From NCBI GenBank assembly GCA_002781365.1, contig PETN01000073.1, positions 1 to 64,000 on the forward strand: 64,000 nucleotides of DNA, written 5' to 3'. Below the pieces are notes generated by a model. It had not been told where the DNA came from. It made no database searches and was given only the letters and a program-made list of their open reading frames with translations. Positions 41,409 through 51,210 of the stretch are shown piece by piece (positions within the stretch are counted from its first letter, which is position 1; each line of letters starts with the position of its first letter). Origin of the DNA: Sulfurimonas sp. CG01_land_8_20_14_3_00_36_23 (GTDB lineage: Bacteria; Campylobacterota; Campylobacteria; Campylobacterales; Sulfurimonadaceae). The translations under genes and the position numbers were made by a program.

Positions 41409-42916
41409 TGTTAGCGCCAGTAAATGTTTCTTTAGATTCTTTAAATCTAGTCACGCTCGCTCCAATGCTTATACCAATTCTTGGTGCTTTATTAATATTA
41501 ATAGTTGAAGTTTCTAAAGCAAACTTGCATAAAACTCTCTATGTTATGCTAAGTCTTCTTTTCTTAGCATTAGATTTGGGTGCTGTATTAGAGTCTGCAG
41601 GTGTTTTTGCTGCAAATGGAACGCTTCTTGGTGTTTTTGATGTGATGCTCATTGATGGTTTGGCAATCCTTGCTCAGATTATTATTGTTGGTGCGTCTCT
41701 GCTCTTTATACCATTGGCATTAACGCATAGTCGTTTTCATGAGTTCTCATATCCAGAATTTTTTGCACTTTTCCTCTTTATGATTAGTGGATTTCAGTTT
41801 ATGGTTGCTTCTGATAACTTAATCCTTATCTTCGTTGGATTAGAGACGGCATCTTTAGCGCTCTATACGATTATTGCTATGCATAACCGTGACAAATCTT
41901 TTGAAGCTGCTGTGAAGTACTTTACTATGGGTGCTTTATCTGCTGGATTCTTTAGTTTTGGTGCGATGGTTTTTTATGCCTTAACAGGTTCTGTAGAGAT
42001 TAATCAAATCTCTGCAGTTTTATCTGCAAACCATTATGCTGATATGGGGTATGTGCTTGTGGGTACAGTCTTTATGTTAGGTGCAATTGGATTCAAAGTT
42101 TCTCTAATTCCATTTCATACATGGGCACCTGATGTTTATGAGGGTTCAAGTGCTGCAATGGCTGGTTACATGTCAATCGTTCCAAAAATTGCTGCTTTCA
42201 TCGTTGCGATACGATTCTTTGAATTCTTAATTCACAGTGGCGTTGTTTGGTTGGAGATAGCACTTTATGCATCTGTTGTTATCACTATGACTGCTGCAAA
42301 TATGTGGGCACTTGTTCAAAATGATGTTAAACGTATGTTGGCATACAGTTCCATCTCGCATGCAGGTTTTGTAATGGCAGCAGTTTTGATTGGAACTACA
42401 CAATCAAATAGTGCACTTTTCTTATACTGGATGCTCTTCGCATTTACAAATCTCGGTTCATTTAGTATGCTTTGGATTTCTCGTCAAAAACATCTTCCTG
42501 AACACCAACCATCAGACCATACATATGATAAGTTTGCAGGTATGATAAAAACTTCTCCTATGGCGGCAGTTGTAATGGGTCTCTTTATGTTAAGTCTTGC
42601 AGGGATTCCTCCCTTTGCACTCTTTTGGGGAAAAATTTATCTGATTTCATCTGCAGTAACAGCAGGCTATACAATTCTAGCTTTGATTATGGCGCTTAAC
42701 TCTGCTATAGCAGCATATTACTATTTGAAATTAATCGTTTATATGTTTATGAAAGAGCCTGTAATGGGGAATGATGGACAGGTTTATATCTCAAACTCGA
42801 CTATATCTCTGCAAGTTATTATTGGTATAGCATCAATAGGAACTATATTTGCTATTATTGCATTAAATCCGATACTAGAATTTATTACATCATTTGTATA
42901 TAATAGCGGTTATTAA
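41408..42916 (+). CDS. nuoN: NADH-quinone oxidoreductase subunit N
   Basis: FVGLETASLALYTI; FHTWAPDVYEGSSAAMAGYMS; YSSISHAGF. Confidence 0.96.
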   Translation: MLAPVNVSLDSLNLVTLAPMLIPILGALLILIVEVSKANLHKTLYVMLSLLFLALDLGAVLESAGVFAANGTLLGVFDVMLIDGLAILAQIIIVGASLLFIPLALTHSRFHEFSYPEFFALFLFMISGFQFMVASDNLILIFVGLETASLALYTIIAMHNRDKSFEAAVKYFTMGALSAGFFSFGAMVFYALTGSVEINQISAVLSANHYADMGYVLVGTVFMLGAIGFKVSLIPFHTWAPDVYEGSSAAMAGYMSIVPKIAAFIVAIRFFEFLIHSGVVWLEIALYASVVITMTAANMWALVQNDVKRMLAYSSISHAGFVMAAVLIGTTQSNSALFLYWMLFAFTNLGSFSMLWISRQKHLPEHQPSDHTYDKFAGMIKTSPMAAVVMGLFMLSLAGIPPFALFWGKIYLISSAVTAGYTILALIMALNSAIAAYYYLKLIVYMFMKEPVMGNDGQVYISNSTISLQVIIGIASIGTIFAIIALNPILEFITSFVYNSGY

Positions 42917-42955
42917 AACACTACTCAAAATTATGTAGTTTCAAAGGAAGAGAAT

Positions 42956-45316
42956 TTGTTACGATACATCCTTCTCTTTCTCCTCACAATTAATCTTAAT
43001 GCACTAGAAATATCTTTGTCTGGTGCTAAAGAGAACTTCAAAGAGTACTCCATCTTGCACATTAGAAATGTAGATAACTTCTTATGCCAAGAGACAAAAG
43101 ATGACTTCAATAATGTGACTCAAATTGTTTGTGCCTTTTCTAAAAAACCAGAAAAAGAGTTTAAAAAGATACAAAACGATTTTTTTAAGATAGATACGCA
43201 AATCAAGAAAGAGACATTCTTTTTATTGATAACTCCCTACAGCAAAATGAAACTCTATCCTATGGAGTTTAACCTCAGTGTTGATGATGAAGTTTATCAG
43301 GCAAATGTGAAACTCTCTAAGCATTGGATGGCAGTAGGATATAAGGATGAAATACCTTATATACAAAATGATAAACGCTCTGACACTGCTATAAATTTCC
43401 CTTTTTCCCTTGCTAAAGATAAGCTTCCTTATGTAGGAGGGCTGGATATCAAAGGGAATCCTGTTCATATTAAGAGAGTAGGAGATGTAACTGATTATCT
43501 TCAGCTAAAAAAATATTTTGCAGAGGAAAAATATGAACTGTGTCTTGAAACAATAGAGAACGTCCTTAAAGACTACCCTAACAGTTTATTTAAAGTTGAA
43601 TTACTTTTTTACAAGATAAAAGTATTTGCAAAGCTACAAAGTTATGATGATTTGATTACTGCTGCAAAAGAGTATCTTCAAGACTACTCCTCGAGTGAAA
43701 ATATTGCAGAAGTATTGTCGCTCATTGCAAAATCCTATGAGAAAGCAGGGATGAGCATAGATGCAGATTACTTCTTTGACAGACTCTTCAGTGAGCATGA
43801 AGACTCTCCTTATGCAAAGTGGGGATATATTTATAAAGGTGAGGCCTTAGAGGCTTCAGGCGCATCAAGTAAGGCAATAGAATATTATAAAAAAGCTCTT
43901 TATGAAGCGGCGAATATAGATATAGCCGCAACTGCAGCCTTTAGGTTGGCAAAATTCTACATATTAGATGCCCAACCAGCAGAAGCAGCAGTCTATGCGA
44001 TGAAGATTGTCAATGCAAAACCTAGTTTCTTTTTTAAGGATGATTTGAAATCAGGACTGCAATTAATGGACAGTTTTGCTGAGGAGAGTGATTATGTGAC
44101 TGCATCGGCTATCGCTCAAGTGATTTTAGATGAGATGGATAAAAAGTATGATGAGTATGAATCGATAGTAAAAGATAGAGGGCTGTGGCTCAGTAAAACG
44201 GAGAATAAGCAAGAGGCACTTATAGCATTGAACAGGTATCTAGACGAGTATCAGTACGGAAGTTATGAGGCAGAGGTCCAAGAGGCAAAAGATGCGCTAT
44301 TCTTTGACGCGGTAGATGCAAACTTATCTACAAAACTAGCACAGTACGATGATCTTATCGAGAAGTATAATGGTGATTCTATAGGGAATAAAGCAACCTA
44401 TAAAAAAGGAAAACTCCTTTTAGAAAACAAGCTCTTTAGTGATGTCTTAGGCATGGAAGAATCATTGTTGGCTCTTGATAATCAAACCTATCCTGATGTG
44501 AAAGAGATGATACATGCATCGGCCGAAGGTGTTATGAAAAATGCGCTCGAGATACAAGAGTGTCAGGAAGTTATCAATATCTCAAATGATTATAACATTA
44601 CACTCTCAAGTAAGTGGGATGATGGCTTATATGGATGTTTTATGAAAGGAGCAGATTACACTTTAGCTAAAAATATAGCTGTGGGTAATCTCAAATCAAA
44701 AGATTTGGATGAGAGAAAGAAATGGCTTTATAGATATATAAAAGTTGCCTTTGCCACGGGTAACTATAGTGATGTGATTGAAGCAAGTAAAGAGTTGGTC
44801 TCGCTCATTGAAAAAGATAAAGATTCAGAGTACAAAGATGTTTATAGAACCCTTTTTGATACTTATCAAAGAGTGGAGCAGAGTAACAAAATGTTAGAAG
44901 CTATTGTCTCTATTGAAAAAGTTTATGGAATTACGTATAAAGATATTGATAGATATGTCACTGTTATGACAATTGGCAGTGATAAAAAAGATGATACTCT
45001 AGTGCTTAAGTATGGAGAAGAGATAATGCAGATACAAAACTCCTCAAATTCCTATGCACAGACTCCTTTTGTAGAGTTTACACTCTATGAGTCCTATATA
45101 AATAAAGAGAATTTTAATGCCGCGTTAGCGATTATGAAATCTCTAGATGAACGTACGCTCACTCCAAATCAGAGAGCACGTCAAAAGTATCTTTTAGGGA
45201 GTAGCTATAACAGACTCTGGAGAGATGAAGAGGCAAAAGAGGCGTATAACCAAGCAATAAAAGCAGAACCTGCCTCAGCTTGGGCAAAACTCGCACAGGA
45301 TGCTAAAGATATTTAG
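42956..45316 (+). CDS. pflA: TPR-repeat protein, PflA-like flagellar motility protein
   Basis: 786 aa with N-terminal signal and TPRs; directly downstream of nuoN as pflA is in Campylobacter jejuni. Confidence 0.75.
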   Translation: MLRYILLFLLTINLNALEISLSGAKENFKEYSILHIRNVDNFLCQETKDDFNNVTQIVCAFSKKPEKEFKKIQNDFFKIDTQIKKETFFLLITPYSKMKLYPMEFNLSVDDEVYQANVKLSKHWMAVGYKDEIPYIQNDKRSDTAINFPFSLAKDKLPYVGGLDIKGNPVHIKRVGDVTDYLQLKKYFAEEKYELCLETIENVLKDYPNSLFKVELLFYKIKVFAKLQSYDDLITAAKEYLQDYSSSENIAEVLSLIAKSYEKAGMSIDADYFFDRLFSEHEDSPYAKWGYIYKGEALEASGASSKAIEYYKKALYEAANIDIAATAAFRLAKFYILDAQPAEAAVYAMKIVNAKPSFFFKDDLKSGLQLMDSFAEESDYVTASAIAQVILDEMDKKYDEYESIVKDRGLWLSKTENKQEALIALNRYLDEYQYGSYEAEVQEAKDALFFDAVDANLSTKLAQYDDLIEKYNGDSIGNKATYKKGKLLLENKLFSDVLGMEESLLALDNQTYPDVKEMIHASAEGVMKNALEIQECQEVINISNDYNITLSSKWDDGLYGCFMKGADYTLAKNIAVGNLKSKDLDERKKWLYRYIKVAFATGNYSDVIEASKELVSLIEKDKDSEYKDVYRTLFDTYQRVEQSNKMLEAIVSIEKVYGITYKDIDRYVTVMTIGSDKKDDTLVLKYGEEIMQIQNSSNSYAQTPFVEFTLYESYINKENFNAALAIMKSLDERTLTPNQRARQKYLLGSSYNRLWRDEEAKEAYNQAIKAEPASAWAKLAQDAKDI

Positions 45317-46193
45317 CTAAGATAAGCGCTTTTAACTCTTCAAGAGGCGCATTTATAACGTTCTCAAATTGTGTACGATTAAAAGTTTGTTGTCTTTTTG
45401 CTAACTGTGCCGTATGAATAGAGAGGTTGTTTATCATCTCCTCTAGAGTCACTTTTCCATCTAAATACTCCAAAACTTCAACAATTCCAATCGAGTTCAT
45501 GGCATGTGGAAATCTTGTATATTTCTGCTCTAAATAGCAGACTTCATCTAAAAGTCCCGTATCTACCATCTTTGCTGTTCTTTTAGCAATTCTCTCTCTT
45601 AAAAGAGTTCTATCCACATCAATATTGAAAATATCGAGATTTTTTATTGTAGGGATTGGAGGGTTGCGTTTGAACCACTCCGAGGGAGTTAAGCCCGAAG
45701 CTTCGTAAATGAGAAGTGCTTTTTCAATTCTGTAGCTGTCATTTGGACTTATGTTTCTCATGTACTCTTCATCTAAGCGAAGAAGGAAGTTGTAGGTCTC
45801 TTTATCTTTTAGTTTTATTTCCACATGCCGAGACACTTCTTTGGTTATCTCAGGCAGAGAAGAGAGACCCTCCAAAAGTGACTTAAGATAAAAAGATGTG
45901 CCACCGACGATGATAAGATTTTTCTTCTCTTTTTGGCATGTGGAAATGACTTCATTATAGAGACGAATGAAGATGTCCACACTGAAATAATCATCAGGAT
46001 TTAAAACATCTATGCCAAAATGTCGAATGCTTTGAAGCTCTTCTTTGGATGGTTTTGCGGAGACGACATCTATCTCTTTATAGATGCTAAGAGAGTCGAT
46101 AGATAAAATGTATGCATCCAATTTTTTAGCAACTTTAATGGCTAAATCACTTTTTCCTGATGCTGTTGGACCAATTATAGCGAGCTGTTTCAT
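45303..46193 (-). CDS. miaA: tRNA dimethylallyltransferase
   Basis: LAIIGPTASGKSDLAIKVAKKLDAYILSIDSLSIYKEIDVVSAKPS. Confidence 0.96.
   Translation of the reverse strand: MKQLAIIGPTASGKSDLAIKVAKKLDAYILSIDSLSIYKEIDVVSAKPSKEELQSIRHFGIDVLNPDDYFSVDIFIRLYNEVISTCQKEKKNLIIVGGTSFYLKSLLEGLSSLPEITKEVSRHVEIKLKDKETYNFLLRLDEEYMRNISPNDSYRIEKALLIYEASGLTPSEWFKRNPPIPTIKNLDIFNIDVDRTLLRERIAKRTAKMVDTGLLDEVCYLEQKYTRFPHAMNSIGIVEVLEYLDGKVTLEEMINNLSIHTAQLAKRQQTFNRTQFENVINAPLEELKALILAKYL
45500..45513 (+). repeat. dispersed motif in miaA, copy 1
   Basis: Direct reading; encodes FPHAM on minus strand. Confidence 0.97.
45817..45829 (-). repeat. dispersed motif in miaA, copy 2
   Basis: Direct reading; encodes RHVEI on minus strand. 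Confidence 0.97.
45934..45947 (+). repeat. dispersed motif in miaA, copy 3
   Basis: Direct reading; encodes ISTCQ on minus strand. Confidence 0.97.
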
Positions 46194-46284
46194 GGCAAAA
46201 TTATATCATTTTCTATAATGCTTTTCGTGTTAGTAGAAATTTCAATTTGATATTGTCTTTTTTATTACTCACTTTTTACTATTA

Positions 46285-46351
46285 TTTCACATTAAAAGCC
46301 TAAATATCATTTAGAGTCATTGAACTCGCATTTAAAAATAGGCTTGTGAAA
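46285..46351 (+). ncRNA. candidate bridge-RNA-like structured leader upstream of the IS110-type recombinase
   Basis: Inverted repeat TTTCAC-(attaa)-AAGCCTA / TAGGCTTGTGAAA with inner GAGT/ACTC hairpin, in the non-coding left end next to a DEDD recombinase. Confidence 0.45.
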
Positions 46352-46406
46352 TACCTTTGACGGAATTTAAGGCTCTAAAGCTTACATAGAAAATAAAGGT
46401 GTTACT

Positions 46407-47354
46407 ATGAATATTTTAGGAATAGACGTATCAAATAAAACATTAGATTGTTGTTTACTCATACAGAATGAGCCTTATTATCACACTTTTACGAATAATG
46501 ATGAAGGATTTTACAATCTTTTAAGTCTTTATAATAATTTTAAAGTAAATTCACTCGGTTTTGAATCTACTGGAAATTATCATAAAAAGTTAGAGTCATA
46601 CTTCGTAAACAACGGTGTTTTACCCTATATACTTAAGCCTATATCCGTTTCAAGTTTCCGTAAAGCGTTGGCAATACATGGTAAAACAGACAAAACAGAC
46701 AGCTATGCTATTGCTCAATTTTTACTAAAAGGCGATTTGACCGAATACTTACATTATCCTACTCGTGATTTTTTCAAGCCTTTATTATCTTCAATCGTTC
46801 TCCTTGATAAGCAAATAAGACAAACCAAAAACTCATTACATGCTATTGATTTATACCCTGAAACTACTTTTATCACTGAGGAATTAAAAGACACTTACAA
46901 ATATTTACAGATTACTAAAGGTCGTATTGAAAAAAAATCAATTGATTTGCTCTTTGAAAATTGCCCTGAGGCTAAACTAATTAAAAATGAAATCGGCGGT
47001 GTTGGCGACAAGTTACTTCTTTGTCTTATCCCTGCAATATATGATAACTTTGACAAATTCACATTGAAGCAAATAAATGCTTTTTTTGGTCTTAACCCTT
47101 TATCTTTTCAAAGTGGAACTAGCGTATATAAAAAAGAACATATTTCTAAAAAAGGAAATCCGCTCGTTTTAAAAATGCTGTATATGGCATCTGTTTCCGC
47201 TGTAAGAAATAATGAAATATTAAGAGAAAAATATCTTAGATTAAAAGAAAAGGGCAAACCCTCAAAAGTTGCTCTTGTTTCTGTCATGTCTCATTTATTA
47301 AGAGCGATTGTCATTAAATTATCTCATTACAAAAATAAACCTATAAAAAAATAA
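46407..47354 (+). CDS. IS110-family (Piv/MooV) DEDD transposase/site-specific recombinase
   Basis: LGIDVSNKTLD, GFESTGNYH, KTDKTDSYAIAQFL; C-terminal IGGVGDKLLLCLIPAI...GLNPLSFQSGTSVYKKEHISKKGNPLVLKMLYMASVSAVRNN. Confidence 0.92.
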   Translation: MNILGIDVSNKTLDCCLLIQNEPYYHTFTNNDEGFYNLLSLYNNFKVNSLGFESTGNYHKKLESYFVNNGVLPYILKPISVSSFRKALAIHGKTDKTDSYAIAQFLLKGDLTEYLHYPTRDFFKPLLSSIVLLDKQIRQTKNSLHAIDLYPETTFITEELKDTYKYLQITKGRIEKKSIDLLFENCPEAKLIKNEIGGVGDKLLLCLIPAIYDNFDKFTLKQINAFFGLNPLSFQSGTSVYKKEHISKKGNPLVLKMLYMASVSAVRNNEILREKYLRLKEKGKPSKVALVSVMSHLLRAIVIKLSHYKNKPIKK

Positions 47355-47387
47355 TCTTTTAGTGTGCATTCTATCGGGTGCATACTA

Positions 47388-47404
47388 TAGAGAATTATTC
47401 TCTA
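47388..47404. promoter_or_regulatory. 17-bp dyad TAGAGAATTATTCTCTA upstream of the 129-aa gene (operator or terminator candidate)
   Basis: Perfect 8-bp arms around 1 nt; also GTGCAT direct repeats at 47364 and 47378. Confidence 0.5.
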
Positions 47405-47429
47405 ATAAAACACAAAAGGAAGACCTACA

Positions 47430-47819
47430 ATGGCAAAAGTTAAAGAAGACGAAGTTAAAGATTTCGATTATGTTCCGAGAACAATTGAAGAGCATAATAA
47501 CGCTATCCGTATGTATATGGAAAGATACAACACAAATTCTGTGCAAATTGCTGGAACTGTTAGAGAGAAGAGAGAAGGTTCTGCAAAACCAAAGATTGAC
47601 AAAAAGACAAACGAGCATATACTACTCGATGGTGTTCCACAGTTCTGGGAACCTTTTCTTTCTGTAACTGTTGCTTTTGAAGGTGGCGAGATTGATATTA
47701 ATCTTGATAGAAAAATGTATGAGGACGCTGAAGTAAGCTCACGTTATTTGTTTGAAGGTACTAAAGGTCTCAATTATGGTCGAGTACAAGACAAGTTTCA
47801 TTCAATGACTAAGCTTTAA
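47430..47819 (+). CDS. hypothetical 129-aa protein (possible ssDNA-binding/accessory replication protein by position before Rep)
   Basis: Good RBS (AAAGGAAG), acidic protein; no motif recognised. Confidence 0.7.
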   Translation: MAKVKEDEVKDFDYVPRTIEEHNNAIRMYMERYNTNSVQIAGTVREKREGSAKPKIDKKTNEHILLDGVPQFWEPFLSVTVAFEGGEIDINLDRKMYEDAEVSSRYLFEGTKGLNYGRVQDKFHSMTKL

Positions 47820-47822
47820 AAA

Positions 47823-48101
47823 ATGTATAGTGATTTTGTTGCTTTTGTAGATGGTGGCTCAATAGTTCCTTATTTCATGGATGATTGCGTTTACATCCCT
47901 ACTCCTGCTTTAATCACTTTTAAATTTGAATACGATTTCAAGATTTATTATAAGTCTTATAATCGTTATTTTGTAGGTATCCATTGCTCTAAAACAGTAA
48001 GAGAGATTCATGCAGGGGATTTTAAAAGAGTTTTTGCGTTGTATGAAGATAGAAATAAAGAGAAATTGAGTACACGCTTTCAGCAGGTATTTGATTTTTA
48101 A
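47823..48101 (+). CDS. hypothetical 92-aa protein
   Basis: Tightly spaced downstream ORF. Confidence 0.6.
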   Translation: MYSDFVAFVDGGSIVPYFMDDCVYIPTPALITFKFEYDFKIYYKSYNRYFVGIHCSKTVREIHAGDFKRVFALYEDRNKEKLSTRFQQVFDF

Positions 48102-48186
48102 CATTTCTTTCTTTCTTTATTCCCGTGTGGTTTAACAAGGGGGTATAAGTTGTCAAAAAAATTAAAAGTTCCATAGGGGAAAACAA

Positions 48187-49620
48187 ATGGTCAATAAGAT
48201 TTCGCAACATGTAGATACTTTAAAATTTCATTACTACGTGTCAAAAGGTGTAAGTGATGAATCATTTCATTCTTATTCTCGTACTGTTGATAGGCTTCTC
48301 GCTTTAAAAAAAGAGGCACAAGAAACAAAAAACAATTACGGTGACACAAAAAGCATAAATGCTATATTTGATGAACATAAATTTAACGTAATGGCTACAT
48401 CAATAATGGGTTTCTCTATCTTGTTGCGAAATAATGACTGTTCTATCGCTCTTAGAAAGACAAAAAGTAAAATCAATCCTTCTCCAGTTATTAAGGTGGA
48501 GTTCCGTGCCGAGTTTCTTGCACGACATGGTTACAGGAAATGTGCTGATATTATAAATAACTTTGTTTCAAAACATTTGTTAGATGACTACAAAATCAAA
48601 ATTAGTGAAATACATCTGGCAACTGATATCCAAGGCTACAATTTTACTCATTTAGATTTCTTCAAGATGAAAACAAGAGCACGCAAATCTCAAACTCATA
48701 ATGAAGAGACTGATTATGCAAAAGCTTCAGTTTATGGCGGTGTTACTACATTTACTGGATTTACTTTCGGTGGTGGCGATTATCATTTACGTATTTACAA
48801 CAAAACTGTTGAAATTGCAAGGCAAAAAAATAAAGCATTTGCTAAAACATTACTTTGGCAGCACAAAGCAAATTATAATCCTGATTTAACTGTTTGGCGA
48901 ATCGAGATTCAAATAAGACGTTCAAAGCTTAAGAAGTTAATTAATAGTGATAATTCTACGATGGATGATTATGTGAACGTACTTGCAGGTATCCCCGATT
49001 TGTGGAGTAAAGCACTTTCAGATTATACAATCAAAGACATTTCCGATAATGATAGTTTTAATCTGCTCAGAGGCTATCGTGTTTTAAAAAATGGTAACAG
49101 CAAATTATTGACTAAGAACGCTATTTATGCAATATTTAAGCGTGCTGATTCATTACCATTCTGGGAAGATTTGAAAATATGGAATGGTCATGGACATAAT
49201 CCTGTTAATACCGCTTACAAAGTACCTACAGCAGGTTCATTTGATTATGTTTCAAATTCAATCAAAAGTTTATATTCAACACTTGCTAAACATTATGGTT
49301 CTACAGATACAAAAACAATTTTAAAAGCATTTGAAGAGGCAAACATACAAAACTTGGAGAAGAAACAAATTTCACTGCTCGAAGACTGCTTTAACAAGCA
49401 ACTAGATTGGTTTGAGCGTATAGATTTCATGGCTGATAACGGAGTATTGAGTGTTCCATATTATAAAGACTTGGAACGTCATATTATTACTACATTAATA
49501 CAATCAAATAACGTGATACATGATGTAAATTACAGTAATGACATAAAAGAGCGTGTCGAAGCTAGATTAGCTTTTCCATGTTCAAACTATGATAAGGTTG
49601 AATTATATGCTAACTATTAG
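48187..49620 (+). CDS. replication initiation protein (Rep_trans / phage replication initiation factor type)
   Basis: KISEIHLATDIQGYNF, DYHLRIYNKTVEIARQ, LTVWRIEIQIRRSKLK motif pattern of this initiator family. Confidence 0.8.
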   Translation: MVNKISQHVDTLKFHYYVSKGVSDESFHSYSRTVDRLLALKKEAQETKNNYGDTKSINAIFDEHKFNVMATSIMGFSILLRNNDCSIALRKTKSKINPSPVIKVEFRAEFLARHGYRKCADIINNFVSKHLLDDYKIKISEIHLATDIQGYNFTHLDFFKMKTRARKSQTHNEETDYAKASVYGGVTTFTGFTFGGGDYHLRIYNKTVEIARQKNKAFAKTLLWQHKANYNPDLTVWRIEIQIRRSKLKKLINSDNSTMDDYVNVLAGIPDLWSKALSDYTIKDISDNDSFNLLRGYRVLKNGNSKLLTKNAIYAIFKRADSLPFWEDLKIWNGHGHNPVNTAYKVPTAGSFDYVSNSIKSLYSTLAKHYGSTDTKTILKAFEEANIQNLEKKQISLLEDCFNKQLDWFERIDFMADNGVLSVPYYKDLERHIITTLIQSNNVIHDVNYSNDIKERVEARLAFPCSNYDKVELYANY

Positions 49621-49771
49621 CGAGTTACTTGTATTGCAAGCTATTATAAAACAAGCCGAATCATTGGGAATAAATAAAACAAAGGTTGCTTCTGATTCTG
49701 AGGTATCTCGAACAAAAGTACATAGAGTTTTTAATAAATATAGGGAGTTAAAAATAAATGTTAGAAAGTGA
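49606..49771 (+). CDS. small putative HTH protein
   Basis: ISELLVLQAIIKQAESLGINKTKVASDSEVSRTKVHRVFNKYR looks like a wHTH. Confidence 0.5.
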
Positions 49772-50135
49772 TTTTTGGGAATTTATCGAATATTTTAAAC
49801 AACAAGAGTTCGATTGTAAGTGTGGTTGTAATACGAACAATATAAGTGAAAAATTAGTAAGGCAACTTAACAATGCTAGATTTATTTCTGGTTATTCTTT
49901 TAAAATAAATAGTGCTTGTCGTTGTGAGAATCATAATGTTTCTGTAGGTGGTAGTCTTGATTCTAGCCATAAAAAAGGGCTTGCAGTTGATATTGCTGTC
50001 GTAAATTCAGATATGAGATACTCTATATTGAGCACTCTTATTGAATGCGGATTTAGTCGAATAGGAATTTATAAAAATTTCATTCATGTAGATATAGACG
50101 ATGACAAACCTCAAGATGTCATTTGGTACAAATAA
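49758..50135 (+). CDS. M15-family peptidase (phage endolysin-type)
   Basis: FDCKCGCN...INSACRCENHNVSVGGSLDSSHKKGLAVDIAV...FIHVDID: S-xx-H-xxxx-A-x-D and HxD metal motif. Confidence 0.9.
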   Translation: MLESDFWEFIEYFKQQEFDCKCGCNTNNISEKLVRQLNNARFISGYSFKINSACRCENHNVSVGGSLDSSHKKGLAVDIAVVNSDMRYSILSTLIECGFSRIGIYKNFIHVDIDDDKPQDVIWYK

Positions 50136-50151
50136 AAAAAAGGATTTAAAA

Positions 50152-50349
50152 ATGTGGATACAACTATTAAGATTATTAATGCCTTTCGCAATCGATACGA
50201 TACGCTCGTACGTAAAATCAAGCGATTCAAAACAAGACGATAAAATACTGAGTATTGCTCAAGAGACTGCAAGCTATTTAAGTGTTAAAGATAATAACAC
50301 ACTTAGTCTTAATACTGCTGATATTTTACTTAGTGCTAAAATGAAGTGA
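50152..50349 (+). CDS. hypothetical small protein next to M15 peptidase, N-terminal hydrophobic stretch
   Basis: MWIQLLRLLMPFAIDTIRSYV...; ORF track start 50101 overlaps the peptidase gene, 50152 more likely. Confidence 0.5.
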   Translation: MWIQLLRLLMPFAIDTIRSYVKSSDSKQDDKILSIAQETASYLSVKDNNTLSLNTADILLSAKMK

Positions 50350-50353
50350 TAGC

Positions 50354-50911
50354 ATGGCTCTCACAAAAAATATAACTGAGATTGGAACTGGATATAGTGG
50401 CGGTTGGTATAAGGACTATAAAGTAGATTTTCTCTCGTACGGTTCAATAGTTGCCTCTTATAATAGACGTTCTATATCTTACAGTGGGGTTTATATCCCC
50501 TCATTGTCTGACATTACAATTGAAGCCGATAATGTAATCCAAAATACCGAATGTGTTGATTTTAGTAATAATTTATCTACTTGTAAATTAAATTATTCAA
50601 TTAACAATTATCGTCTCTCAAATATTACTAGCGTAACAACAACAACTGGCGAAATATTGGGAGCTTATATAAATTCTGATTCTGTTGCCACAAACGCTTT
50701 AATGAGTGAACAACGACACAATTATGAGAATGGGTATATTATTGAAAAATTCAACTCTACTGTAATGAAAGTTTTATTTATAGATGGCAAACTAGTCTGT
50801 ACTCAATACACAAACTTATCTTATGAATCAACTTTTACATATCATGCTTTGTTTTTAAGTTATTTTATTACAAACGTGGTCGAGCCTTGTTGCTTAGACT
50901 CAATACCATAA
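50354..50911 (+). CDS. hypothetical 185-aa element protein (structural candidate)
   Basis: ORF in co-directional cluster; beta/Ser-Thr-rich. Confidence 0.65.
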   Translation: MALTKNITEIGTGYSGGWYKDYKVDFLSYGSIVASYNRRSISYSGVYIPSLSDITIEADNVIQNTECVDFSNNLSTCKLNYSINNYRLSNITSVTTTTGEILGAYINSDSVATNALMSEQRHNYENGYIIEKFNSTVMKVLFIDGKLVCTQYTNLSYESTFTYHALFLSYFITNVVEPCCLDSIP

Positions 50912-50925
50912 AGGGGTAAAAAAAT

Positions 50926-51210
50926 ATGACATGTGAACAAAAACTAGATTATCTAATTTCTAAAATTGAAAATATTGATTATAATGTGATTGAGGCATAT
51001 TCTAAAATTACTACAGTCTTAACAATTGTATTAGAAAATCAAACAAAAATTGATTATAACTCTGGGCTCTACGATAAAATAACTGCTCTCGCAATCGATA
51101 TAAATAGTCTCAGGTTGAGTATAGACCCTGTAAGTACATCAACTAGCCCTGATAGTACGGGTTTTATATCTGATATTCAAGCTATTAAAACTTTCTTAGG
51201 ATTAGCATAA
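50926..51210 (+). CDS. hypothetical 94-aa protein
   Basis: Strong RBS (AAAGGGG); overlapping next ORF. Confidence 0.6.
   Translation: MTCEQKLDYLISKIENIDYNVIEAYSKITTVLTIVLENQTKIDYNSGLYDKITALAIDINSLRLSIDPVSTSTSPDSTGFISDIQAIKTFLGLA

Noticed and set aside
46260-47404. Simple stand-alone IS110 insertion unrelated to the rest
   Set aside because: Not excluded, but TTTTATTAC is not repeated near 47.4 kb while it is at 58.36 kb; kept as an explicit alternative.
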